Assembly (NCBI GenBank): GCA_023150195.1
Contig: JAKLLI010000109.1
Location: 1-6,585 of the forward strand
Reading direction: 5' to 3'
From: Azonexus sp.
GTDB taxonomy: Bacteria > Pseudomonadota > Gammaproteobacteria > Burkholderiales > Rhodocyclaceae
DNA length: 6,585 nucleotides
A program made the translations under genes and the position numbers. The notes under the pieces are model-generated. The model saw nothing but the letters and a program-made list of their open reading frames with translations. It did not search any database and was not told where the DNA came from. Of the stretch, positions 1 through 6,585 are shown piece by piece (the first letter of the stretch is position 1; each line of letters begins with the position of its first letter).

Positions 1-144
1 CATCGTTACAAGGCGCGTCATCTGGTCGAGTGCTTCTTCAATCGACTCAAGCAGTTTCGGCGTATCGCTACTCGATACGACAAACTTGCCAATCGATTCA
101 ATGCTTTCCTTCATCTGGCTTGCGCTTATGTCTGGCTACTATGA
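1..144 (+). CDS. IS5-family transposase, C-terminal fragment (cut by window edge)
   Basis: Frame 1 is open from the window edge and gives 47 residues before TGA at 142-144. It contains the Y-x2-R-x3-E-x6-K signature of IS4/IS5-type DDE transposases: Tyr3, Arg6, Glu10 and Lys17 of the visible part. Glu10 would be the third catalytic acid. The sequence around it (HLVECFFNRLKQFRR, then ATRYDKLANRF) is typical of IS427-like IS5 transposases. The enzyme would catalyse cut-and-paste movement of the element. Whether the full gene is intact, or split into two frames as in several IS5 relatives, cannot be seen here. Confidence 0.9.
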   Translation, partial: HRYKARHLVECFFNRLKQFRRIATRYDKLANRFNAFLHLACAYVWLL

Positions 145-152
145 ACAGGCCC
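1..152 (+). mobile_element. Right end of an IS5-family insertion sequence (partial)
   Basis: This is the 3' portion of an insertion sequence: the transposase C-terminus plus a very short tail after its stop codon. The likely terminal inverted repeat is CTATGAACAGGCCC at 139-152. Its reverse complement begins GGGCCTGTTC, which resembles IS427-group ends of the IS5 family. The TA at 153-154, within CTAG at 152-155, would fit a TA target duplication. The left end is outside the window, so neither the repeat pairing nor the duplication can be confirmed. The exact boundary is inferred from where flavodoxin coding sequence resumes. Confidence 0.75.
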
Positions 153-321
153 TAGTGTCATCGGTCGCTGGCCAACGGCAGGCTACGAATTTGCCGCCTC
201 GAAGGCGATCGACCGCGATGAATTCCTCGGCCTGGCCATCGACCAGCATCACCAGGCGATGCAAACCGAAGCGCGGATCGATGCCTGGCTGGCCAGCATC
301 CGGCCGGCGCTGGGCGCATGA
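153..321 (+). pseudogene. nifF: Flavodoxin (NifF/FldA type), C-terminal fragment truncated by the IS
   Basis: Frame 1 after the IS end encodes about 55 residues, starting VIGRWPTAGYEF, then AASKAI, then FLGLAIDQHHQ and a final helix with DAWLASIRPALGA. The order W-P-T-x-G-Y-x-F, A-S-K-A, G-L-A-x-D, and I-x-x-W closely matches the C-terminal region of long-chain flavodoxins, the FMN proteins that donate electrons to nitrogenase (NifF) or other reductases (FldA). The FMN phosphate-binding N-terminus is missing, and no start codon or ribosome site follows the IS end. The fragment lies in the same frame as the transposase but is separated from it by the transposase TGA. It is therefore almost certainly non-functional unless the upstream half is rejoined. 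The nifF name rests on the molybdenum/nitrogenase neighbourhood; fldA is the alternative. Confidence 0.8.
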
Positions 322-623
322 ATACCAATCCCTGGTCCCTGCCCAAGGACCGCGCCTTGCGGCGCCTGCTGGTGTCCCTTGACGAACAGATTGGCGAGGC
401 CTGCGATATCGCCCCCGATCAGGGCGATGATCCCGCCATCGTCACCCTGCGCCACGCCGAACTGGAAAAGCTGCGTGCCCACGTGTACCTCCATGGTCAG
501 CGTCCAGGCACCTATGGCGTCTTTTTCGAATACCCCCATCCTGTCCCCGGCATGCTGGAGACCGAAGAAAACTTGCCGCTGGCCAAGGCATTGGCCAGCC
601 TGAGCCTGCATTTCGATGCCTAG
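318..623 (+). CDS. Unrecognised 101-residue protein, translationally coupled to the flavodoxin
   Basis: The ATG overlaps the flavodoxin TGA as ATGA (318-321), the usual arrangement for translational coupling, so the two genes were once one transcript. The product is a soluble-looking, acidic protein of 101 residues with no signal peptide, membrane segment, cysteine cluster or nucleotide-binding motif. A helical N-terminal half (DRALRRLLVSLDEQIGEA, then an acidic DQGDDPA) precedes a more conserved-looking C-terminal half containing LHGQRPGTYGVFFEYP. Codon use matches the neighbours, which supports a real gene. I do not recognise the family. Position suggests an accessory of flavodoxin or nitrogenase function, but this is only inference. 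With the IS upstream, its native promoter is probably separated from it. Confidence 0.7.
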   Translation: MNTNPWSLPKDRALRRLLVSLDEQIGEACDIAPDQGDDPAIVTLRHAELEKLRAHVYLHGQRPGTYGVFFEYPHPVPGMLETEENLPLAKALASLSLHFDA

Positions 624-663
624 GCCGTGCGCTGGTTCCGCCTAGCCGATAAAATGGCAGGCC

Positions 664-1194
664 ATGACCGCCGCTCACTGCCTCGAAGACGACAAACTGG
701 CCATTGCCGCCATCACGCCGCAAGCCAATGAGGACGTCGACCAGCTCCTCAGCGACTTCGCCGACACCCTGAGTCAGCAAGGTTATCGCGTTCGTGGACT
801 GGTCCAGCAGCGCTGCGCGGCTGAGAGCGACTGCAAATTCAGCCTGCGTGACCTGTCGACCGGCAGCATCTATCCCATTTCACAAAATCTGGGCAGCCAG
901 TCCACCGCCTGCGTCGTCGATACCGCCGCCATTGCCGACGCCTGTGCCGTGATGCGGCAAATTGCAGAGACCGGCGCCGACCTCGCCATTTTTAACCGTT
1001 TTTCCGGACTGGAAGCGGAAGGCGGGGGGTTTGCTGCCGAAATGCTGGACCTCATGGCCATGGGCATCCCCGTGTTGACCATCGTCCAGCCCCGCCACCT
1101 GACGATCTGGCGTCACTTCACCGGGGGATTGGCCAGCGAACTACCGGCCGAGTGGGATGCGCTTGAAACCTGGTTTCAACGCCAGCAAGCTTGA
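664..1194 (+). CDS. DUF2478-family protein, possible molybdenum-linked nucleotide-binding protein
   Basis: The product has 176 residues. After an N-terminal strand (KLAIAAITP) comes an acidic helix and a second strand ending YRVRGLVQQR. The best motif is NRFSGLEAEGGGF at residues 111-123, followed by GIPVLTIV. This matches the DUF2478 family, whose members usually show an NRFGxxEAxGxG-type motif and a Rossmann-like alternation of strands and helices. The family's function is not established; its genes are often found beside molybdate transport or Mop genes, as here. The start at 664 has a weak GGCAGG ribosome site just upstream. The gene follows the 101-residue gene by 40 bases and converges on the modG-like gene with 13 bases between the stop codons. 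A role in molybdenum handling is inferred from context only. Confidence 0.8.
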   Translation: MTAAHCLEDDKLAIAAITPQANEDVDQLLSDFADTLSQQGYRVRGLVQQRCAAESDCKFSLRDLSTGSIYPISQNLGSQSTACVVDTAAIADACAVMRQIAETGADLAIFNRFSGLEAEGGGFAAEMLDLMAMGIPVLTIVQPRHLTIWRHFTGGLASELPAEWDALETWFQRQQA

Positions 1195-1207
1195 TTAGCC
1201 ACTGACC

Positions 1208-1636
1208 CTAGGCAGGAACGCCGAGGATGACGTGGCTGGCCTTGATCAGCGCCGTCGCTGGCTCGCCGACCTTGAGACCGAGTTCGAGCACTGCCTCGTT
1301 GGTCACCACCGAATGCACCACCGTACCGCCGGCCAGGGTAATACCGACTTCGGTATTGACCGCACCCTTGATCAGTGCGCTGACCGTACCGGCCAGCTGG
1401 TTGCGCGCCGAAAAGCGGACATCGGGCGCGCCCGACAGCAACATAACCCAGGGCGCCTTGACGTAGGCAACAGCCTCCTTGCCGACCACCAGACCGAGCG
1501 ACTGAACGCTCCCCTCTGTCACGATTGCGACAATCCGGTCGCCCCCGGCCAAGCTCACTTCGACTTCGGCATTGACTACCCCATCGGTCAAAGCGGTGAT
1601 TTTTCCTTTAAAAACATTGCGTGCGCTGACGTTCAT
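1208..1636 (-). CDS. modG: Tandem-Mop molybdate-binding protein (ModG-like)
   Basis: This is a 142-residue cytoplasmic protein made of two Mop (molybdate-binding TOBE-like) domains, about residues 2-68 and 75-139. Each opens with an SARN motif (residues 4-7 and 76-79), followed by G-x-(I/V)-x-A-L, a V-N-x-E-V segment, and a GL-x-VG turn before the last strand. Length and layout match Azotobacter ModG (di-Mop), which assembles into a multi-site complex that stores or buffers molybdate. The start at 1636 is chosen over an in-frame ATG 21 bases upstream because AAGGAGAA (1641-1648) sits four bases before it and the protein then begins directly with the domain. The gene diverges from modE, so the two share a control region. 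Its exact role, buffering or delivery to nitrogenase cofactor assembly, is inferred from the family. Confidence 0.9.
   Translation of the reverse strand: MNVSARNVFKGKITALTDGVVNAEVEVSLAGGDRIVAIVTEGSVQSLGLVVGKEAVAYVKAPWVMLLSGAPDVRFSARNQLAGTVSALIKGAVNTEVGITLAGGTVVHSVVTNEAVLELGLKVGEPATALIKASHVILGVPA
1517..1532. promoter_or_regulatory. Possible NifA upstream activator site (TGT-N10-ACA)
   Basis: TGTCACGATTGCGACA fits the TGT-N10-ACA form of NifA activator sites and is symmetric as TGTC-N8-GACA. It lies inside the modG-like coding region, about 130 bases upstream of the sigma-54-like -24 element, a distance at which such sites act by DNA looping. The six fixed bases could occur by chance in a region this size, and the site does not have the T often seen at the fifth spacer position. 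It is reported because of its pairing with the promoter candidate. Confidence 0.35.
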
Positions 1637-1663
1637 GGCGTTCTCCTTGGTTATCAATCCAAC

Positions 1664-1679
1664 TGGCCCGTTTTTCGCT
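1664..1679 (+). promoter_or_regulatory. Candidate sigma-54 (RpoN) promoter facing modE
   Basis: TGGCCCGTTTTTCGCT matches the -24/-12 consensus TGGCACG-N4-TTGC(A/T) at all but two defined positions. The diagnostic GG (1665-1666) and GC (1677-1678) are separated by exactly ten bases, and a pyrimidine precedes the TGG. It points rightward, so transcription would start near 1690 and give a leader of about 125 bases before modE. The -12 element overlaps the first ModE-type operator, so ModE binding could block or modulate it. No experimental support is visible; this is a sequence match in a fitting position. Confidence 0.5.
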
Positions 1680-1699
1680 ATATATGCTTATAACTAACG
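1676..1699. promoter_or_regulatory. ModE-type operator 1 (modG side)
   Basis: CGCTATAT-N8-AACTAACG has the arrangement of ModE operators, whose halves resemble CGTTATAT and ACATAACG: seven of eight left bases and six of eight right bases agree with that pattern. The site is 40 bases upstream of the modG start and overlaps the sigma-54-like element on the other strand. Molybdate-loaded ModE normally represses such promoters. It shares its 8-8-8 spacing with the second site near modE. Confidence 0.6.
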
Positions 1700-1705
1700 A
1701 AACAA
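1677..1705 (-). promoter_or_regulatory. Possible sigma-70 promoter for the modG-like gene
   Basis: Read leftward, TTGTTT (complement of 1700-1705) and TATAGC (complement of 1677-1682) are separated by 17 bases. Transcription would start near 1670, leaving a leader of about 34 bases that contains the AAGGAGAA ribosome site. The hexamers are moderate matches. The operator fills the spacer and -10, which would explain molybdate control. An overlapping TATATA at 1679-1684 is an alternative -10. Confidence 0.35.
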
Positions 1706-1787
1706 CTGCGGCATGTCGGCAATGTAACGAATCCTTTTATAGACAAACAACCATAGCGCTACAAATATTTTTCGGTAAACTCATCTA

Positions 1788-1811
1788 CGTTATATAACAA
1801 AGAACATAACA
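1788..1811. promoter_or_regulatory. ModE-type operator 2, abutting the modE start codon
   Basis: CGTTATAT-N8-ACATAACA is a near-complete match to the ModE operator pattern, with the same 8-base spacer as operator 1. It ends two bases before the modE ATG at 1814. The left part also contains the perfect ten-base palindrome GTTATATAAC (1789-1798). No clear ribosome site lies between it and the start codon, only a weak AAAGAA. Binding here would cover any -10 element such as TATATA at 1791-1796, or form a roadblock to transcripts from further upstream. Autorepression of the mod operon is the likely consequence. Confidence 0.65.
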
Positions 1812-1813
1812 CC

Positions 1814-3407
<1,594 letters not shown>

Positions 3408-3419
3408 GAAAAGGAAACG

Positions 3420-4100
3420 ATGTTGCTGACCGACGCCGACCTGCAAGCCATCTGGCTGACCATCCGCCTGGCCGGAATCACGACGCTGATCCTGCTGCTC
3501 ATCGGCACGCCGATCGCCTGGTGGCTGGCGCGCAGCCGGGCCTGGTGGAAGGGGCCGGTCGGCGCCGTCGTCGCGCTGCCGCTGGTCCTGCCGCCATCGG
3601 TGCTCGGTTTCTACCTGCTGCTGGCCATGGGCCCGAACGGCCCATTCGGCCAGCTGACGCAGGCGCTCGGCCTGGGCACCCTGCCCTTCACCTTCTGGGG
3701 CCTGGTCATTGCCTCGGTGTTCTACTCCTTTCCCTTCATGGTGCAGCCGCTGCAAACCGCCTTTGAAGCCATTGGCGACCGGCCACTGGAAGTTGCCGCG
3801 ACCTTGCGTGCTTCTCCAGTCGACATCTTTTTTTCGGTGGTTTTGCCGCTGGCCAGGCCAGGCTTCATCACCGCCGGCATCCTGACCTTTGCCCACACCG
3901 TCGGCGAATTCGGTGTCGTGCTGATGATCGGCGGCAACATTCCCGGCGTCACCCGAGTCGCCTCTGTGCAGATCTACGACCACGTCGAGGCAATGGAATA
4001 CGCCGATGCACACCGTTTGGCAGCGGTCATGCTGATCTTCTCGTTTGCCGTGCTGCTGGCGATGTACACCCGCCGCAGCCCGGCCCGCAAGGCGGCCTGA
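3420..4100 (+). CDS. modB: Molybdate ABC transporter permease ModB
   Basis: The 226-residue inner-membrane protein has about five or six hydrophobic segments, the first near residues 10-32 ([19 protein letters not shown]). It carries the permease EAA loop: residues 124-148 read [10 protein letters not shown], then VVLPLARPG, the region that contacts the ATPase. [17 protein letters not shown] follows, which is characteristic of ModB. Two copies form the translocation path with two ModC subunits. The start has AAGGA (3411-3415) at good distance. The stop codon is one base before the modC ATG, so translation of the two is probably coupled. Length is normal for the family. Confidence 0.95.
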   Translation: MLLTDADLQAIWLTIRLAGITTLILLLIGTPIAWWLARSRAWWKGPVGAVVALPLVLPPSVLGFYLLLAMGPNGPFGQLTQALGLGTLPFTFWGLVIASVFYSFPFMVQPLQTAFEAIGDRPLEVAATLRASPVDIFFSVVLPLARPGFITAGILTFAHTVGEFGVVLMIGGNIPGVTRVASVQIYDHVEAMEYADAHRLAAVMLIFSFAVLLAMYTRRSPARKAA

Positions 4101-4101
4101 C

Positions 4102-5172
4102 ATGGACAACATCGAAGCGCGCTTCAAACTCGACTGGCCCGGTTTTTCGCTGGATATCGACCTGAATTTGCCCGGCCGCGGCGTCACCGCCTTGTTCGGC
4201 CATTCCGGCTCGGGCAAGACCTCGCTGTTGCGCTGCATCGCCGGCCTGGAACGGGCATCCTGCGGTCGACTCGTTTTCAAGGGCCAAATCTGGCAGGACG
4301 AAACCACCTGGCTGCCGACGCATCGCCGGCCGATCGGCTACGTCTTCCAGGAAGCCAGCCTGTTCCCGCACCTGTCGATTCTCGGCAATTTGCAGTTCGG
4401 CCAGAAACGCAGCGACGGCGCCGCCCGCGTCGGCCTCGATGCGGCCATCGAACTGCTCGGCATCGGCCACCTGCTGGAACGCCAGCCGGACACGCTGTCC
4501 GGCGGTGAGCGCCAGCGCGTCGGCATTGCCCGGGCGCTGGCCGTCGGCCCGGAAATCCTGCTGATGGACGAACCGCTGGCGGCACTCGACCTGAAGCGCA
4601 AACAGGAAATCCTGCCCTACCTGGAACGCCTGCACGACGAACTCGACATCCCGGTCATCTACGTCAGCCATTCGCCGGAAGAAGTCGCCCGGCTGGCCGA
4701 CCATATTGTCGCCCTGGACAGCGGCCGCGTCGTCGCCGCCGGCCCGCTCGGCGAAACGCTGGCCCGTCTCGACCTGCCGATCCGGCTCGGCGAGGACGCC
4801 GGCGTCGTGCTCGACGCGACGATTGGCGAGATCGATGCCGAATGGCATCTGGCGCGCGTCGATTTCGCCGGTGGCAGCTTGTGGACGCGCGACCCTGCGG
4901 TGCCGGTCGGCAAGCGCGTCCGGGTCCGCGTACTCGCCCGCGACGTCAGCCTGGCGCTAAACGAACCGGGCATGAGCAGCATCCAGAACTGCCTCGACGG
5001 CTGCGTCGAAAGCTTCGCCGCCGACGACCATCCTGGCCTGCTGCTGGTCCGCGTGCAAATCGGGGCAAGCCTGCTGGTCGCCCGCCTGACCCGCCGCTCG
5101 GCGGCGCAGCTCGGCATTGCAACTGGCCTGCCGGTCAAGGTCCAGGTCAAGTCCGTCGCCCTGCTGGAATGA
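4102..5172 (+). CDS. modC: Molybdate ABC transporter ATP-binding protein ModC
   Basis: The 356-residue product is the ATPase that drives molybdate import. Visible motifs are Walker A GHSGSGKT (33-40), Q-loop Gln83, ABC signature LSGGE (132-136), Walker B ILLMDEP (152-158), D-loop AALD (160-163) and switch His190. A C-terminal TOBE/Mop-like domain runs from about residue 292 to the end (SSIQNCLDG at its start). In some ModC proteins this domain binds oxyanion and inhibits transport when internal molybdate is high. ATG 4102 is preferred because it follows the modB stop by one base and gives the expected N-terminus; an in-frame ATG at 4045 would lie inside modB. No strong ribosome site is seen, consistent with coupling to modB. 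Confidence 0.95.
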   Translation: MDNIEARFKLDWPGFSLDIDLNLPGRGVTALFGHSGSGKTSLLRCIAGLERASCGRLVFKGQIWQDETTWLPTHRRPIGYVFQEASLFPHLSILGNLQFGQKRSDGAARVGLDAAIELLGIGHLLERQPDTLSGGERQRVGIARALAVGPEILLMDEPLAALDLKRKQEILPYLERLHDELDIPVIYVSHSPEEVARLADHIVALDSGRVVAAGPLGETLARLDLPIRLGEDAGVVLDATIGEIDAEWHLARVDFAGGSLWTRDPAVPVGKRVRVRVLARDVSLALNEPGMSSIQNCLDGCVESFAADDHPGLLLVRVQIGASLLVARLTRRSAAQLGIATGLPVKVQVKSVALLE

Positions 5173-5176
5173 GCCG

Positions 5177-6007
5177 ATGAACCCTTACACCCTGCCCGAT
5201 CACGAACTCGAACGCCTGCTCGGCGAAGATGCCCCGGCCGGTGACGCGACTACCTTCGCACTCGACATCGGCGAATGTCGCGGTCGACTCGATTTTCGCG
5301 CCCGTTTCGCCATGGTGGTCTGCGGTAGCGAGGAAGCCCGGCGTCTGGGCAAACTACGCGGTCTGCTGCCGACCGGCACGTTTGCCGCCAGCGGCACGAC
5401 GCTGCAAGCGGGTGAAACGATCCTCTCGCTCGAAGGCGAGGCCGCCGCACTGCACGTCGTCTGGAAAACCGCGCAGACCCTGATGGAGTACCTTTCCGGC
5501 ATCGCCACGGCGACCGCCGACATCGTCGCTGCTGCCCGCAGCGGCAATCCGGATTGCGCCGTCGCGTGCACGCGCAAGAACTTCCCCGGCACCAAGGCGG
5601 CGACGGTCAAGGCCGTGCTTGCCGGCGGTGCCAGCCCGCACCGCCTGAGCCTGTCGGAAACCCTGCTGGTCTTTGCCGAACATCGCGCCTTCCTTGCCGA
5701 AACACCCGCCGCGATACTTGCCCGCCTGCGCCGCCGCTGGCCGGAACGCGCCATCGTCGTCGAAGTCGGCGACGAGACCGAGGCGCTGGCCTGGGCCGGC
5801 GCCGACATCCTGCAACTGGAAAAATGGCCGCCTGATGCGGTCGACCGCATAAAACAACGAATTCCGGGCACGCGACTTGCTGCTGCCGGGGGTATCAACG
5901 CCACCAACGCAGCGGCCTATGCCCGTGCCGGCGCCAGCATCCTGGTCACCAGTGCGCCGTATTTCGCCGGCCAGCGCGACGTGGCGGTCACCCTTTCCGC
6001 CCTTTAG
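5177..6007 (+). CDS. modD: ModD, NadC-like (quinolinate phosphoribosyltransferase fold) molybdenum-operon protein
   Basis: The 276-residue protein has the nicotinate/quinolinate phosphoribosyltransferase fold. Landmarks are YLSGIATAT, T132-R-K-N-F-P-G, H155-R156, and a C-terminal AAGGINATNAAAYA plus ILVTSAPY. Several NadC positions differ: Trp96-Lys97 stands where NadC has Glu-Arg, and the NadC (V/I)LIKDNH-type segment reads LLVFAEH (163-169), so the lysine is Phe166. This is the pattern of ModD proteins of mod operons, so it is called ModD and not NadC. Its reaction is not firmly known; a phosphoribosyl-type reaction linked to molybdenum use is possible. The start is four bases after the modC stop, suggesting coupling, and it gives the usual family length. 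Confidence 0.88.
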   Translation: MNPYTLPDHELERLLGEDAPAGDATTFALDIGECRGRLDFRARFAMVVCGSEEARRLGKLRGLLPTGTFAASGTTLQAGETILSLEGEAAALHVVWKTAQTLMEYLSGIATATADIVAAARSGNPDCAVACTRKNFPGTKAATVKAVLAGGASPHRLSLSETLLVFAEHRAFLAETPAAILARLRRRWPERAIVVEVGDETEALAWAGADILQLEKWPPDAVDRIKQRIPGTRLAAAGGINATNAAAYARAGASILVTSAPYFAGQRDVAVTLSAL

Positions 6008-6037
6008 GCGCCTTGTAGGCTTTACGACAATCCAGCC

Positions 6038-6430
6038 ATGAAAATTGCCATCGCCACCAAGCACTTCGATGAAGTCAGCGGCCATGCCGGCCAATGTTGC
6101 CACTGGCTGCTTTACGACCTGAGTGCACACCGTGCCAACCAGCTCCTCCCGGCACCGCATCGGGTCACGCTGGCCAAGGACGAAGTGCTGCACACCTTTG
6201 AGGATGACCGGCCGCACCCGCTCGATGGCATCGACATCGCCGTCGCCGCCAGCGCTGGCGATGGCTTCATTCGTCACATGAAGAAAAGGGGCTGCGAGGT
6301 GCTGTTGACCGGAGAACACGACCCGGCGTTGGCGATCACCCGGATCCTGGTTGGCGATGCACTGCCCGATCCGCGCTTTGATATCACCACGTCGTTGTGC
6401 AAGCTGCGCGATCTGTTTTCCCGGCATTGA
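6038..6430 (+). CDS. NifX/NifB-type iron-molybdenum cofactor-binding family protein
   Basis: The 130-residue product is a single dinitrogenase iron-molybdenum cofactor biosynthesis domain, the fold of NifX, NafY and the NifB C-terminus. It opens with MKIAIATKHF and a SGHAGQCCHW motif (14-23), has a central DGIDIAVAASAGDGF, and ends with CEVLLTGEHDPALAI plus a downstream helix. Family members bind NifB-co or FeMo-co intermediates. Adjacent Cys20-Cys21 and His16/His22 are candidate ligands, though no proof is visible. The gene follows modD by 30 bases without an obvious promoter or terminator, so it is probably the last gene of the mod operon; no clear ribosome site precedes its ATG. It is shorter than typical NifX and could be a paralogue, so no gene symbol is given. 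Confidence 0.88.
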   Translation: MKIAIATKHFDEVSGHAGQCCHWLLYDLSAHRANQLLPAPHRVTLAKDEVLHTFEDDRPHPLDGIDIAVAASAGDGFIRHMKKRGCEVLLTGEHDPALAITRILVGDALPDPRFDITTSLCKLRDLFSRH

Positions 6431-6432
6431 TG

Positions 6433-6448
6433 TCGTTGACCGCAACGA
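6433..6448. terminator. Small inverted repeat between convergent genes, possible terminator
   Basis: TCGTTG-ACCG-CAACGA forms a six-base-pair stem with a four-base loop in the 19-base gap between the nifX-like stop codon and the response-regulator stop codon. The location is right for a bidirectional terminator, but the stem is short and neither side has a T-run, so intrinsic termination is uncertain. Confidence 0.3.
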
Positions 6449-6449
6449 T

Positions 6450-6585
6450 TCAGTTCAACAGCCGTTTCACCATGGATTCGACGTAAGCCGGTCGCACCGG
6501 CTTGAGGATGTAGCCGATGGCCCCCATGTCGGCCGCGCGCTTGACCGAAATCTTGTCGGCCTCGGCCGTCACCATGATGACCGAG
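6450..6585 (-). CDS. CheY-like response regulator receiver domain, C-terminal part (cut by window edge)
   Basis: Read leftward from the window end, the open frame gives 44 residues before TGA (complement of 6450-6452). They begin SVIMVTAEADK, continue through KRAADMGAIGYILKP, and end VESMVKRLLN. The Thr of VTAE and the Lys of ILKP are the conserved switch threonine and active-site lysine of receiver domains. Because the protein stops right after helix 5, it is either a stand-alone CheY-type protein or one ending in a receiver. The phosphoacceptor Asp lies beyond the window. It is convergent with the mod operon and probably unrelated to it. Confidence 0.88.
   Translation of the reverse strand, partial: SVIMVTAEADKISVKRAADMGAIGYILKPVRPAYVESMVKRLLN

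Noticed and set aside
1195..1207. Terminator between the convergent DUF2478 and modG-like genes
   Set aside because: The 13-base gap has no stem-loop or T-run that I can see.
1232..1693. Plus-strand open frame of 153 codons across the modG-like gene
   Set aside because: The opposite strand encodes two clear Mop domains with a strong ribosome site, so this frame is a shadow.
1757..1780. Third 8-8-8 element CGCTACAA-N8-CGGTAAAC in the modG-modE gap
   Set aside because: It has the spacing, but too many half-site mismatches to call it a ModE operator; at best a degenerate site.
6008..6037. Possible independent promoter before the nifX-like gene
   Set aside because: The 30-base gap holds no recognisable -35/-10 or sigma-54 element, so read-through from modD is simpler.
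5354..6445. Long open frame of 363 codons on the minus strand
   Set aside because: It is antisense to modD and the nifX-like gene, both well supported by family motifs, and has shadow-frame composition.

Overview
The window is a GC-rich stretch that reads as a molybdenum-supply locus beside nitrogen-fixation genes. It most likely comes from a diazotrophic betaproteobacterium of the Rhodocyclaceae type (Dechloromonas, Azonexus, Azospira or a relative). That placement is inferred from codon style, GC content and gene content, not from an alignment. The main content is a complete molybdate uptake and regulation operon, modE-modA-modB-modC-modD, followed by a NifX/NifB-type cofactor-binding protein gene. 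A divergent tandem-Mop (ModG-like) molybdate-binding protein gene faces it.

Left part (1-1194): the window opens inside an IS5-family transposase whose right end lies near base 152. Directly after it is the C-terminal third of a long-chain flavodoxin of the NifF/FldA type, so the insertion sequence has separated this fragment from its start. An unrecognised 101-residue gene overlaps the flavodoxin stop codon by ATGA, and a DUF2478-family gene follows on the same strand.

Middle (1195-1813): the modG-like gene runs leftward and converges on the DUF2478 gene. The AT-rich gap between modG and modE (1637-1813) is the control region. It holds two ModE-type operators with the same 8-8-8 spacing, one over a possible modG promoter and one abutting the modE start codon. 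It also holds a good sigma-54 -24/-12 match pointing toward modE. A TGT-N10-ACA palindrome of NifA-site form lies about 150 bases upstream, inside modG. If real, this promoter would combine nitrogen control (NifA/RpoN) with molybdate control (ModE).

Right part (1814-6585): modE, modA, modB, modC, modD and the nifX-like gene are co-directional with gaps of 28, 12, 1, 4 and 30 bases, which suggests one transcript. ModA captures molybdate in the periplasm, ModB forms the channel and ModC powers transport. ModG would buffer molybdate in the cytoplasm and ModE would sense it. ModD is a NadC-like protein of unsettled role, and the NifX-family protein may carry Fe-Mo cofactor intermediates. The last gene converges on the 3' end of a CheY-like response regulator that runs off the window.

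Most parts are known families. The points most worth checking are the overlapping NifA/RpoN and ModE signals, the IS-broken flavodoxin, and the two poorly understood genes (101 residues and DUF2478) beside the molybdenum genes.
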